NCBI GenBank assembly: GCA_049890095.1
Contig: JBMHCD010000004.1
Span: 124,001 to 188,000 of the forward strand
Source of the DNA: JABAYQ01 sp049890095
GTDB taxonomy: Bacteria; Bacteroidota; Bacteroidia; Flavobacteriales; UBA7312
Length of the DNA stretch: 64,000 nucleotides
Direction of reading: 5' to 3'
The translations under genes were made by a program, and so were the position numbers. Positions 1 to 10,189 of the stretch are shown here, piece after piece. The notes under the pieces are model-generated. The model saw only the letters and a program-made list of their open reading frames with translations, was not told the origin of the DNA and made no database searches. Each line of letters starts with the position of its first letter. Within the stretch, counting starts at the first letter, position 1.

Positions 1-1
1 A

Positions 2-454
2 GCGTTAACTGGAAAAAAAATTCTTCATTCTACAAAACATAATTCATTTAATAGAAATGGAATTGCAAATGCTCAGATAGTTGGCGGAAACTTATCTATT
101 TTATACAGTTTGTGTGGAAGCTCATCAGATATAAACACCAATAATAAAATTCTATTTCTTGAAGATTTAGACGAATATCTATATCACATCGATAGAATGA
201 TGTATAATCTAAAAAGAACAGGAAAATTATGCAACTTAGCTGGTTTAATTATTGGTAGCATGAGTGATATGCATGACAATACTATACCATTTGGCAAAAA
301 AGTAGAAGAAATTATTTACGATCTTGTTAAAGAATATAATTATCCTGTTTGTTTTGATTTTCCTGCTGGCCATGTAAAAAACAATCTATGTCTTCCTTTA
401 GGAAAAACAGCTACTCTAACAGTTGGAGAAAAAACAACATTAGAATATGAATAA
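2..454 (+). CDS. LD-carboxypeptidase (peptidase family S66), C-terminal part
   Basis: The 5' end is cut by the window, and the frame is open from base 2. Family S66 enzymes (LdcA type) trim the terminal D-alanine from muropeptide tetrapeptides in peptidoglycan recycling, using a Ser-Glu-His triad. The part present starts in the loop GGNLSILYSLCGS, continues with FLEDLDE, which probably supplies the catalytic Glu, and ends with DFPAGH, which fits the catalytic His. The Ser nucleophile lies in the missing N-terminal half. An internal ATG at 110 is not the start, because conserved sequence continues upstream of it. The stop overlaps the start of the following yraN gene, so the two were probably co-transcribed. 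Family assignment is firm; exact substrate is inferred. Confidence 0.85.
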   Translation, partial: ALTGKKILHSTKHNSFNRNGIANAQIVGGNLSILYSLCGSSSDINTNNKILFLEDLDEYLYHIDRMMYNLKRTGKLCNLAGLIIGSMSDMHDNTIPFGKKVEEIIYDLVKEYNYPVCFDFPAGHVKNNLCLPLGKTATLTVGEKTTLEYE

Positions 455-796
455 GCATCATATGTTGGGTAAAAAAGGAGAAGAAATAGCTTCCAATTTT
501 ATTATGAAAAAAGGTGGACAAATTTTGGAATTAAACTGGAGATATAAAAAGCAGAAATAGATATCATTTTTCTACAAAATAAAAAAGTTGTATTTGTTGA
601 AGTCAAAACAAGAAGCTCAAATCAATTTGGAAATCCTGAAGAATTTGTTAGTGAAAGAAAACAACAACTTTATTTTGATGCTGCAGAAGAGTTTTTATTT
701 CAAAATAAACTAAAATTTGAGATACAATTTGATATTATTTCCATTGTTCACAACAACAATGAAACAATAATAAAGCATATCGAAGACGCCTTTTAA
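447..796 (+). pseudogene. yraN: YraN (UPF0102) endonuclease-like gene, frameshifted
   Basis: The ATG at 447 overlaps the preceding stop and opens a YraN N-terminus (LGKKGEEIA, then LNWRYKK), but this frame hits TAG at 558-560. The rest of the family signature lies one frame over from base 551: AEIDII, then FVEVKTRSS, then a normal C-terminus with TAA at 794-796. Restoring one A in the A run at 546-550 would join both parts into a protein of about 116 residues, the usual family length. The Asp and the ExK of the nuclease-like core (EIDII...VEVK) are both preserved. YraN is a restriction-endonuclease-fold protein of unclear cellular role. The lesion is a single homopolymer indel, so a sequencing error is as likely as a true mutation. 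Confidence 0.8.
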
Positions 797-806
797 ATAT
801 GTTTAA

Positions 807-814
807 TAAATTTG
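807..814 (+). promoter_or_regulatory. Bacteroidota -7 box (TAAATTTG) before the pseudouridine synthase gene
   Basis: TAAATTTG matches the Bacteroidota sigma-A -7 consensus TAnnTTTG and ends 16 bases before the ATG at 831. No clear TTG -33 element is visible at the usual spacing, so the site is only moderately supported. Confidence 0.45.
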
Positions 815-830
815 TATTAAAATACCAACA

Positions 831-1652
831 ATGTCCCAATCAAACAAAAAATTCAATTCCAAAGAAAAAAAATATTCTAAGGATAACTATAAATCAAAAA
901 AAACAAATTCATTTAAAAATAGAATAACTAAAAAAACGGAAACGAAAGCCGGCATGCGACTAAATCAATATATTGCACATGCAGGCATCAGTTCTAGAAG
1001 AGAAGCTGACAAACTAATTTCTGCTGGATTAGTTAGTGTTAACGGAAAAGTGATTACTGAAATGGGGTTTAGAGTATTGCCCTCCGATAGTGTGAAATTT
1101 AATAACGAAACCGTTTCTTCCGAAAAATTACAATATTTGTTGTTGAACAAACCAAAAGGTTACTTAATTTCAGACGATCCATCAAAGAAAAAAATTGTTT
1201 CAGAATTAATAGGTCAAGCGTGTAAAGAGCGAATTTATCCTGTAGGTCGTCTTGATCGTCTTTCTTCAGGTTTACTTCTGTATACAAATGATGGAGAATT
1301 ATCTAAAAAACTAACTAACACAAAACAACGAGTCAAAAAAATTTTCCATATTACTTTAGATAAAAATCTCAAACATGCAGATATGATTAATATGATCGAT
1401 AATATCGGGTCGCAAAAATTTTATCTTGACATCCAAAAAATGTCATATGTTCAAAACGCAACAAAAAAAGAATTAGGACTAGAAATTAATAAAGGTAAAA
1501 ACAAGTCTATTGTAGAAATGTTTGGATCCTTAGGTTACAAGGTTTTAAAATTAGACAGAGTCTATTTTGGTGGACTAACTAAAAAAGATATTCCAAGAGG
1601 TAGGTTTCGCTTTTTAAACGAACAAGAAGTTAATATGTTAAAAATGATTTAA
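831..1652 (+). CDS. rluB: RluB/RsuA-type rRNA pseudouridine synthase
   Basis: The protein (273 aa) converts a specific uridine of ribosomal RNA to pseudouridine. A lysine-rich, low-complexity extension of about 40 residues leads into an S4 RNA-binding domain (MRLNQYIAHAGISSRREAD, about residues 42-90). The RluB/RluE/RluF/RsuA catalytic domain follows, with its motif GRLDRLSSGLL near residue 138; the Asp is the conserved nucleophile. RluB-like 23S rRNA specificity is the usual annotation for Bacteroidota proteins with a basic N-terminal tail, but RsuA-like or RluF-like targets cannot be excluded. The start at 831 is preferred because the basic tail is typical; an internal ATG at 954 would remove it. 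It has its own -7 box, separate from the broken yraN upstream. Confidence 0.85.
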   Translation: MSQSNKKFNSKEKKYSKDNYKSKKTNSFKNRITKKTETKAGMRLNQYIAHAGISSRREADKLISAGLVSVNGKVITEMGFRVLPSDSVKFNNETVSSEKLQYLLLNKPKGYLISDDPSKKKIVSELIGQACKERIYPVGRLDRLSSGLLLYTNDGELSKKLTNTKQRVKKIFHITLDKNLKHADMINMIDNIGSQKFYLDIQKMSYVQNATKKELGLEINKGKNKSIVEMFGSLGYKVLKLDRVYFGGLTKKDIPRGRFRFLNEQEVNMLKMI

Positions 1653-1685
1653 ACAATAGTATTTATTTAACTTCGTTCAATATAT

Positions 1686-4147
1686 ATGCGATTTATTTTC
1701 AAACTGACATTAATATTAACTCTTCTTGTCTCACTAATCGTTGGCTCTAGTCTTGCCATAGTTTACTTTAACCAAGATAATATAGAGCAATTAGTCATTA
1801 AAGAAGTAAATCAAATACTAATTCAGCCTTTAGAAATTGATGATATAGAAATCTCTGCAATTTCTAATTTTCCATATACAAGTATTACATTCAATAACAT
1901 TAACGCTATTGATTACTTTGGAAAAGACACCCTACTAAATGCTGAAAAACTAATTTTAAAATTTAATGCAATTGATTTATATAACAGAAATTATAACATT
2001 CAAGAAATAGAATTATTAAATGGTCATTCGATAATTTATTATAAAAACGATACTGCAAATTTTAGCATCTGGAGATCTGAAATTGATACAACAAAAAACA
2101 AAACCAATGCAAATATTCAACTAAATAATGTACTGTTAAATAATTTTGTTAGCGAATATAAAGACGAAAAAAACAATTTTCAAACCAAAATACTGAACAA
2201 AGAAACAAGATTAAGTATTAAGCTTAATGAAGACTCTACCAATTTAAGTATAAATGGTAATATTACCGTTCAATCATTAGTTTCTGAAAAAATTGCTTAT
2301 TTAAACAATAATCAAGTCCGCTTGAATGGTATTATTAGGCTAAATTCGGATGGACAGAAAATTAATATGTCTACTAAAGTTGAAAAGCTTCCTTTCGATA
2401 TTAGCTTTTCTTCTTCCAACAAATCTACGAATATTGAAGTTATTAGCCCTGAGTTAAACATAGTTGAAGTTTTAAACCTTACACCAAAAAACTACCTGAA
2501 AGCAATTGAAGGCTTCGATATTAATGGGAAAAGTTCATTGAAGCTTAATTACAGTAAGATATCTGATTCTTCCCCAAATTTGAAAGTAAATTTTGATGTA
2601 AATAATTTCTCTATTTCAAGCAACTACCCTTATCTGATCGAAAATAGTCAATTCAATGGATCATATGACGCTCGTCTAGAAAAAGTAATTTTAAATAATT
2701 TTATTGGTACTATAAACCAAGATCCTATCAATGGTGATTTCCAAATAACCAACTTTCAAGATCCTAGCATTAAAGCCAATTTTACAACCAAATTTTCATT
2801 ATCAGAACTAAAAAAACACAATCTTAATCTACCATTAAAAACACTAAACGGATCATTAGATCTACAAATGAAATATGAAGGTAAAATTGGAGCAAAAAAC
2901 AACTACGAATTTGATATTTCTAAGGCTAAGAAAGAAGCAATCATAAACATAAAAGGTCTTGAAGTAAAACAAGAAGATAAAAGCCCATTATTACACAATG
3001 GAAAAATAGATCTAAAATTAATTGACGATCAACTGAGTATAAACCATTTATCTTTAAATATTGAAGAAAAAAGTAATCTTAAATTTAATGGTGCAATAGA
3101 AAATGTATTTAAATATTACTTTTTAAAAAATGCACCACTTAGAATTGGAGGAAATATTGAATCTGACTGGATTTTAGTTGACGAAATTTTTACCCCCGAT
3201 ACCACAATAAATGATAATACTGAATCAGAAAAAATTAAATTTCCTGAAAATATTACAGCTAATCTAAATTTGAATATTACAGATTTTTCGTCTGATCGTT
3301 TTCACATGAGAAATTTTAAAAGTAATCTGAGTTACAATAACAAAATATTAAAAGCACGAAAAATAGAGCTCGAAACGATGTCTGGCAAAATCATTAGTGA
3401 TTTGTCTATTCAACAAGTAGAAAATGAAAATATAAGACTAATCAGCTCATCAGAAATGAAAGAAATAAACGTTAGGCAGTTATTTTATGAATTTCATAAT
3501 TTCGGACAAGAAACGATGAGACATAAGCACCTCATCGGCGTTATTAATTCTGAAATTTATTTTAGAAATGAGTGGGGACCCTATTTCAATGATTTAAAGA
3601 ATAAATTATATTCTTTTATAGATTTAGAAATTAGCAATGGACAATTATTAGATTTTGAACCTTTAGCTGTAATGTCGAGCTATATTAGTTTAGACGAACT
3701 AAAGAGGATTAAATTTTCCACGTTAGAAAATCAGATTGAAATTAAAGATGAAAAGATTAATATCCCTTTTATGGAAATTCATTCCTCAGCAATAGACATT
3801 GCTCTTTCCGGTACTCATCATTTTAATAATGAAATTGACTATGATTTAAAAATTCTTTTAAATGAAATTTTATCCAATAAATTAAAACGTAAAAACAAAA
3901 AGAAAAAAACATCGGAATTCGGTATCGTTGAAGATGATGGTGTTAAAGGACTTACCATGTTTATGAAAATGAAAGGGTCGGTTGATGACCCTGTCATTAC
4001 ACCAGGAACAGTTAAGCTAAGAGAGTCTCTTAACAAAGAGTTTAAAAAAGAAAAGAAAGAATTTAAAGATGTCCTTAAAAGTGAATTCAAGAAGGACAAA
4101 CAAAAAGAAATAGAAAATACAAATACAGATTATAATAATATCATTGA

Positions 4148-4160
<13 letters not shown>
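1686..4160 (+). CDS. AsmA-like family protein
   Basis: This is an 824-residue protein with one N-terminal membrane anchor (about residues 4-28) followed by a long, beta-rich, Asn/Lys/Ile-rich periplasmic region and an AsmA-like C-terminal part (SNGQLLDFEPLAVMSSY near residue 650, GTHHFNNEIDYDL near 708). The tail is very Lys/Glu-rich. AsmA-like proteins belong to the broad group of bridge-like or repeating beta-groove proteins implicated in outer-membrane biogenesis and lipid transport; Bacteroidota usually carry several copies. Which lipid or partner this one serves cannot be read from sequence. The end overlaps the start of the histidine kinase gene by 13 bases, which suggests one transcript. 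It could equally be listed as an uncharacterised membrane-anchored protein. Confidence 0.75.
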
Positions 4161-5310
<1,150 letters not shown>

Positions 5311-5314
<4 letters not shown>

Positions 5315-6240
5315 AGGTTACAGCTTCCTTTTCCTCTTTTATGTAAGTATTCTTGATGATATTCTTCAGCTCTATAAAAAGTTGTTGTAGGAACAATCTC
5401 TGTTACTATATCCTTTTCATAAAGTTTACTCTTCTGTATTTGTTGTTTGGTAAATTCAGCAATTTCTTTTTGTTCTTTGTTAGAATAAAAAACAGACGAA
5501 CGATATTGTGTTCCAACATCAGGTCCTTGTGCATTTAAAGTGGTAGGATTATGATTTTTCCAAAACACATCAATCAGTTCTTCATAACTAACTTGCTTAG
5601 GATCAAATGAGATTTTTACCGCCTCAGCATGACCTGTATTACCTTTACAAACTTGTTCATAACTTGGATCTTCTAATTCGCCACCTATATAACCAACTTC
5701 AGTAGAATAAACACCCTTTATATTTCTGAACAACTCTTCTACTCCCCAAAAACAACCTGCTCCAAAAATTGCAGTTTGTAAAGATGAATCCGCTATAAAA
5801 CGTATACTAATACTATTTACACAATGACGAGTATCTTCAGGGGTAAACTTTTCTCCTTTAAACACATGACCTAAATGACCATCGCATTTCGCACAAGTGA
5901 TCTCGGTACGCTCATATCCAAGTTTAAAGTCTGAATACTGATTTATAGCTCCATCAATTACTTTATCAAAAGCTGGCCATCCACATCCAGCATCAAACTT
6001 TGATGACGAATTATAAAGAGGGTTTCCACATGCTTTACAGACAAACAAACCAGCTTCATAAAAATCATCGTATTGACCTGTAAAGGGAGCCTCCGTTCCT
6101 TTATCTACTATAACTCGTCTTTCTTCAGGGGTTAAATTTTTGAAAATTTCTTGGTTCATGGTTTTATTATTTTGACAGGATGTAAAGATAGGGGTTAATA
6201 AACAAAAGTAAAAACCAAATAATAAGAATTTAGTATTCAT
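5311..6240 (-). CDS. Exported MsrB-MsrA methionine sulfoxide reductase fusion, probable lipoprotein
   Basis: This 309-residue bifunctional enzyme reduces both epimers of methionine sulfoxide. The start at 6240 gives a short signal peptide ending in IFTSC, a plausible lipobox; a longer frame up to 6333 would run into hemW and is rejected. The MsrB domain comes first, with the zinc pairs CKAC and CAKC, the CGWPAF motif and the active-site Cys in RHCVNSISIRF. The MsrA domain follows with GAGCFWGVE (catalytic Cys) and GNTGHAEAV. All key residues are present. Location outside the cytoplasm is inferred from the signal peptide and would make it a repair enzyme for oxidised envelope proteins. It ends convergently with the histidine kinase (4-base overlap) and starts 30 bases from the divergent hemW. 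Confidence 0.9.
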
Positions 6241-6258
6241 TTTTCTTAGATTAATAAC

Positions 6259-6266
6259 TAATTTTG
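6259..6266 (+). promoter_or_regulatory. -7 box (TAATTTTG) four bases before hemW
   Basis: TAATTTTG matches TAnnTTTG perfectly and is followed by only four bases (GACT) before the GTG of hemW. Transcription would begin at or almost at the start codon, predicting a leaderless mRNA. No clean TTG -33 element is visible. Confidence 0.55.
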
Positions 6267-6270
6267 GACT

Positions 6271-7401
6271 GTGGCTGGTATTTATATTCATATTCCTTTT
6301 TGTAAGCAGCAATGCAATTATTGCGATTTTCATTTTTCAACTTCTCTAAAAAATAAAAACGATTTAATTAAAGCTTTATTGCAAGAAATAAAATTAAGAA
6401 AAGAATTTGTTAAGCAAGCCCCTATAAAAACCATTTATTTTGGAGGAGGAACTCCCTCTATTCTTTCTGAAAAAGAACTTCTTACTATTTTTAATCATTT
6501 ATATTCACATTTTGATATAAATGACGATGCAGAAATTACTTTAGAAGCTAACCCAGATGATTTGTCTGATCAAAAAGTAAAAGAACTTAAAAATACTCCC
6601 ATTAATAGGTTCAGTATCGGCATTCAATCTTTTTTCGATGAAGATTTAAAATTTATGAATAGAGCTCACAATTCTAATGAAGCACTTCAAAGTATTAAAA
6701 GAGTTCAAGACAAAGGGTGGGATAATATTACTATTGATTTAATTTATGGAACCCCAACATTGAGTAACGAAATGTGGCTCACTAATCTTCAAAAAATAAC
6801 AGAATTAAAAATACCTCATCTCTCTGCATATAGTCTAACCGTAGAAGAAAAAACACCTTTATTTCATAATATTAAAAAAGGTATTTCAAAAGCACCTGAT
6901 CCTGAAAAATCAAGACAACAATTTCTTTTGCTTATGGACTTTGCTAGACAAAATCAATTAGAACATTACGAAATTTCCAACTTTGCCAAAAAGGGTTTTA
7001 TGGCTAAACATAATAGTAGTTATTGGAGAGGAGATGCTTATTTAGGATTAGGACCATCTGCACATTCTTATGATCATAATAAAAGGCAATGGAATGTTGC
7101 AAATAATGTAAAATACATTGCATCTATAAAAAAAGGATTGCCTTCTTTTTCGGAAGAATTACTAAGCGAAAAAGAACAATATAATGAATATATCATGACT
7201 TCTTTACGAACTATTTGGGGTTGTAACCTCGACTTGATAGAATTACGTTTTTCTCCTTTTTTAGTCAATTTTTTTAAAATTTCTATAAAAAAATGGCTAA
7301 AAGGCGGTGAAATCATTCAAAAAAACAAAAATTATCAATTTTCACAATTAGGAAAATTAATGGCCGATCGTGTCACTTCCGATTTATTTTATGTAGATTA
7401 A
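6271..7401 (+). CDS. hemW: Radical SAM HemW-type heme chaperone
   Basis: This 376-residue protein is related to oxygen-independent coproporphyrinogen III oxidase and begins with GIYIHIPFCKQQCNYCDF. The Cys residues at 11, 15 and 18 form the CxxxCxxC site for the radical SAM iron-sulfur cluster. YFGGGTPS and LEANPDDL (SAM-binding region) and a HemW-type C-terminal domain follow. The short N-terminus before the Cys motif favours HemW, a heme-binding protein that delivers heme to respiratory enzymes, over true HemN. The GTG start at 6271 is set by the conserved N-terminus, which begins immediately; no ATG is available. The next gene follows seven bases after the stop region, so hemW probably leads a three-gene operon with the cyclase-family and MmcQ genes. 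Confidence 0.9.
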   Translation: MAGIYIHIPFCKQQCNYCDFHFSTSLKNKNDLIKALLQEIKLRKEFVKQAPIKTIYFGGGTPSILSEKELLTIFNHLYSHFDINDDAEITLEANPDDLSDQKVKELKNTPINRFSIGIQSFFDEDLKFMNRAHNSNEALQSIKRVQDKGWDNITIDLIYGTPTLSNEMWLTNLQKITELKIPHLSAYSLTVEEKTPLFHNIKKGISKAPDPEKSRQQFLLLMDFARQNQLEHYEISNFAKKGFMAKHNSSYWRGDAYLGLGPSAHSYDHNKRQWNVANNVKYIASIKKGLPSFSEELLSEKEQYNEYIMTSLRTIWGCNLDLIELRFSPFLVNFFKISIKKWLKGGEIIQKNKNYQFSQLGKLMADRVTSDLFYVD

Positions 7402-7407
7402 CCAATT

Positions 7408-8154
7408 ATGATTGCATTTATACAACATCAAAACAAAACATTTAAAGTTGACTTATCCAAACCCATAGATATTTCTTTAAGCTTACAAGCAGGTAGTAAT
7501 AACCCTACCGCATGGTATGTAGAACCCCCAAAAATTGAAGCTGTTAAAATGGATGATTGGATAGGAGAAGTTAAAAAAGGTAGTTCAGTAAATTTTTTCA
7601 ATATCTTTTTTAACCCTCATGGTCATGGAACACATACCGAATGTGTAGGTCATATATCAGAAGAAAAAGAATCTGTAAACGATTGTATCAAAACTTTTTT
7701 TTTCATCGCTCAGTTAGTCAGTATAAAGCCTAAATCTGTTGGGGAAGACCTCGTGTTGACTAAAAGTCAAATAGAAGGATTACTAAAACCAGATTGTAAA
7801 GCACTAATTATTCGAACGTTACCGAATAATGAAAACAAAAAAAGTATGCAGTATTCCAACACTAACCCTCCTTACATTGATAAGGGTTTAGCCATTTACT
7901 TAAAAAATAAAGGAATTAAACACTTGCTTATTGATCTTCCTTCTGTAGATAAAGAAAAAGATAATGGTGTATTAGCTGCTCACCATGCTTTTTGGGATTT
8001 TCCACAAAATACCAGATTTGATTGTAGTATTACAGAATTAATTTTTGTACCCAATAATATTAAAGATGGGTCTTATTTACTAAATCTTTGTTTTGCACCT
8101 TTCAAAAACGATGCAAGCCCGAGTAAACCTACACTTTACAAAATTTATGATTGA
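7408..8154 (+). CDS. Cyclase-family (kynurenine formamidase-like) metal-dependent hydrolase
   Basis: This 248-residue protein contains the signature HGHGTHTECVGH (about residues 71-82), the HxGTHxD/E metal-binding motif of the cyclase family (Pfam Cyclase; includes bacterial kynurenine formamidase KynB and isatin hydrolase). DISLSLQ near the start and LLIDLPSVDKE near residue 173 match other conserved family blocks. The family hydrolyses amides or lactam-like bonds with a divalent metal. No kynurenine pathway gene is nearby, so the substrate is unknown. The stop overlaps the start of the MmcQ/YjbR gene by eight bases, suggesting translational coupling. Confidence 0.8.
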   Translation: MIAFIQHQNKTFKVDLSKPIDISLSLQAGSNNPTAWYVEPPKIEAVKMDDWIGEVKKGSSVNFFNIFFNPHGHGTHTECVGHISEEKESVNDCIKTFFFIAQLVSIKPKSVGEDLVLTKSQIEGLLKPDCKALIIRTLPNNENKKSMQYSNTNPPYIDKGLAIYLKNKGIKHLLIDLPSVDKEKDNGVLAAHHAFWDFPQNTRFDCSITELIFVPNNIKDGSYLLNLCFAPFKNDASPSKPTLYKIYD

Positions 8155-8482
8155 ACAAATTAGATCCTATTGCTTATCCAAAAATAAGGTTAGCGAATCT
8201 TTTCCTTTTGATGATACAACACTAGTTTTTAAAGTGCATAATAAAATGTTTGCCTTACTATTACTGGAAAAAGATCCATTACAAATGAATTTAAAATGCG
8301 ATCCGGAAAAAGCTATCGAATTAAGAGAAGAATTTCATCAAGTAATTCCTGGGTATCATTCCAACAAAAAACATTGGAATACTATAATATTGGAAGATAT
8401 TGATCCAAATTTAATTTTTTCGTGGATCGATCATTCCTATCAACTTGTTTGGAATAATTTACCAAAAAAACTAAAAGAGTAA
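8147..8482 (+). CDS. MmcQ/YjbR family protein
   Basis: This is a small protein (111 aa from the ATG at 8147) of the MmcQ/YjbR family, with the typical opening MIEQIRSYCLSK, a central SFPFDDTTLVFKV strand pair and the C-terminal block GYHSNKKHWNTI. Members have a CyaY-like or double-wing DNA-binding-like fold and no settled function. A start 54 bases further upstream is possible, but it would add residues outside the family and a longer overlap with the cyclase gene. Translation is probably coupled to that gene. The cellular role is not known. Confidence 0.8.
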   Translation: MIEQIRSYCLSKNKVSESFPFDDTTLVFKVHNKMFALLLLEKDPLQMNLKCDPEKAIELREEFHQVIPGYHSNKKHWNTIILEDIDPNLIFSWIDHSYQLVWNNLPKKLKE

Positions 8483-8491
8483 TTAACCTAT

Positions 8492-9682
8492 TTAATACAA
8501 AAATGTATTGTAAGGAAATCTTTTAGCATGAATTTTTTTTGCCATTTCGTATAATTGATTTCGGAAGGCTTCAAAATTTTCCTTTTCAAGTGCAGAAATA
8601 AACATGGTATTTTCATTTTTTGCCATCCATGTTTTTTTCCAATCATTTAAAGAATAATTTGCTTTTATAACAGGCGTTAAATCATCCTCTTCTTTTTGCT
8701 CAAAAGTGAATGCATCTACTTTATTAAATACCAAAACTGTTGGTTTATCTTTAGCATTTATTTCGGCCAAAGTAGTATTCACAATTTCTATTTGCTCCTC
8801 AAAATTTGGATGAGAAATATCTATTACATGCAATAAAATATCCGCTTCTCTTACCTCATCAAGTGTAGATTTAAAACTTTCCACTAATTGGTGAGGTAAT
8901 TTTCGTATAAACCCAACTGTATCCGAAAGTAAAAAAGGTAAATTTCCGATCACTACTTTTCGAACAGTCGTATCTAAGGTTGCAAATAATTTATTTTCTG
9001 CAAATACTTCCGATTTGGAAAGAACATTCATAATAGTAGACTTTCCTACATTGGTATAACCAACTAATGCTACACGAACTAATGCTCCTCTATTACCTCT
9101 TTGGATAGATTTTTGTTTATCAATTTTAACTAACTTTTGCTTTAGCAAAGCTATTTTTTGTTGAATAATTCTCCTATCTGTTTCAATTTGTGTTTCTCCA
9201 GGTCCACGCATTCCTATACCCCCTTTCTGACGCTCCAAGTGAGTCCACATTCTGGTTAGTCTTGGCAATAAATATTGATACTGAGCTAACTCTACTTGAA
9301 CTCTGGAATGAGCAGTGCGAGCTCTAGAGGCAAAAATGTCGAGTATCAAATTGCTTCGATCCAAAATTTTACATTCTAATATTTTTTCCAAGTTGCGTAA
9401 TTGAGACGGACCTAGTTCGTCATCAAAAATGACTAGTTTAATATCATTAGATTTAATAAAATTTTTTACCTCTTCTAACTTTCCACTTCCAATAAAGGTT
9501 TTAGGATTTGCGTAGGGAATTTTTTGCAAAAAATGCTTTACAGCAGATGCTCCTGCTGTATGAGCTAAAAAATCAAGCTCTTCTAGATATTCTTTTGCTT
9601 TATCTTCTTGTTGATCTGGTGTGATAATTCCAACCAAAACACAAGGTTCTTGCTCAAATTTTTTATTGATTTTTTTATTCAT
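8492..9682 (-). CDS. hflX: Ribosome-associated GTPase HflX
   Basis: The 396-residue GTPase has the HflX N-terminal domain (AGASAVKHF, FIGSGKLEEV), the linker with GGIGMRGPGETQIE, and a G domain with the P-loop GYTNVGKST (about residue 208), the switch region DTVGFIRKLPHQLV and NKVD. HflX binds 50S or 70S ribosomes, splits stalled or hibernating ribosomes, and helps recovery from heat or antibiotic stress. All GTPase motifs are intact. Its start codon abuts the stop of the upstream small membrane-protein gene, so the two very likely form one operon driven from the promoter near 10117. Confidence 0.95.
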   Translation of the reverse strand: MNKKINKKFEQEPCVLVGIITPDQQEDKAKEYLEELDFLAHTAGASAVKHFLQKIPYANPKTFIGSGKLEEVKNFIKSNDIKLVIFDDELGPSQLRNLEKILECKILDRSNLILDIFASRARTAHSRVQVELAQYQYLLPRLTRMWTHLERQKGGIGMRGPGETQIETDRRIIQQKIALLKQKLVKIDKQKSIQRGNRGALVRVALVGYTNVGKSTIMNVLSKSEVFAENKLFATLDTTVRKVVIGNLPFLLSDTVGFIRKLPHQLVESFKSTLDEVREADILLHVIDISHPNFEEQIEIVNTTLAEINAKDKPTVLVFNKVDAFTFEQKEEDDLTPVIKANYSLNDWKKTWMAKNENTMFISALEKENFEAFRNQLYEMAKKIHAKRFPYNTFLY

Positions 9683-10102
9683 TTACAACCAACTTGGAGG
9701 CAAACAAAATAAAATACAACCTAAAGCTAAGCCAAACAATACTAAAACCGTTTTATTCATTGAACTATTGTTTGTCTTTTTAGATTTTGAACGTGCAATA
9801 GTCAACAAAACCAAAGCGATAGTCATCATAATGGGATGTTCCAGAGCATATAATCTTTCCAAAGAATTAGACATATCTAATTGACTGAAGCTTTTTACAT
9901 TTGGGCTTATAAAATAAAGTACTAATCCTACCGTCCATTGGATATGAATCAGAATCATTGAAAATAAAACTGACTTTTGTTGAAAGGCAGAAAAATCGGT
10001 TTTTTGAAAAAGTCCCTTAATACTCAATACCAACACCAAAGCTATTGCTAAAAACAATAAGTAAGGTAAATTGCTATGCAAATGAAGTAATCCTATATAC
10101 AT
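9683..10102 (-). CDS. Small four-helix membrane protein, uncharacterised
   Basis: The 139-residue product has four strongly hydrophobic segments (about residues 10-28, 44-64, 88-103 and 120-135). It has no signal peptide and little soluble sequence. Two His residues lie at residues 7 and 9 (LLHLHSN), one in IHIQW near residue 53 and one in LEHPIMM near residue 91. Related Bacteroidota proteins are often labelled cytochrome-b-like, and these His residues would allow heme binding, but I cannot demonstrate this. Gene order (stop directly against the hflX start) indicates co-transcription with hflX without explaining its role. Confidence 0.65.
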   Translation of the reverse strand: MYIGLLHLHSNLPYLLFLAIALVLVLSIKGLFQKTDFSAFQQKSVLFSMILIHIQWTVGLVLYFISPNVKSFSQLDMSNSLERLYALEHPIMMTIALVLLTIARSKSKKTNNSSMNKTVLVLFGLALGCILFCLPPSWL

Positions 10103-10116
10103 AAAATAATTTTTAA

Positions 10117-10124
10117 CAAATGTA
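10117..10124 (-). promoter_or_regulatory. -7 box (TACATTTG) for the membrane protein-hflX operon
   Basis: On the minus strand TACATTTG matches TAnnTTTG and ends 14 bases before the ATG at 10102. No TTG -33 element is evident. It sits back-to-back with the box for the divergent amidohydrolase operon. Confidence 0.5.
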
Positions 10125-10151
10125 AATAATCTTATTGGATTTTCTATCCGC

Positions 10152-10159
10152 TAATTTTG
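10152..10159 (+). promoter_or_regulatory. -7 box (TAATTTTG) for the amidohydrolase operon
   Basis: TAATTTTG fits the consensus and lies 30 bases before the ATG at 10190. A TTG at 10135-10137 is the nearest -33 candidate, but its spacing of 14 bases is shorter than the usual 17-23. Confidence 0.45.
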
Positions 10160-10189
10160 TAATTTCACACCCTCAAAACGAAACGTAAA

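Noticed and set aside
6238..6333. Longer frame for the MsrB-MsrA protein beginning at 6333
   Set aside because: It would overlap hemW by 63 bases and bury the signal peptide; the ATG at 6240 starts exactly at a lipoprotein signal peptide.
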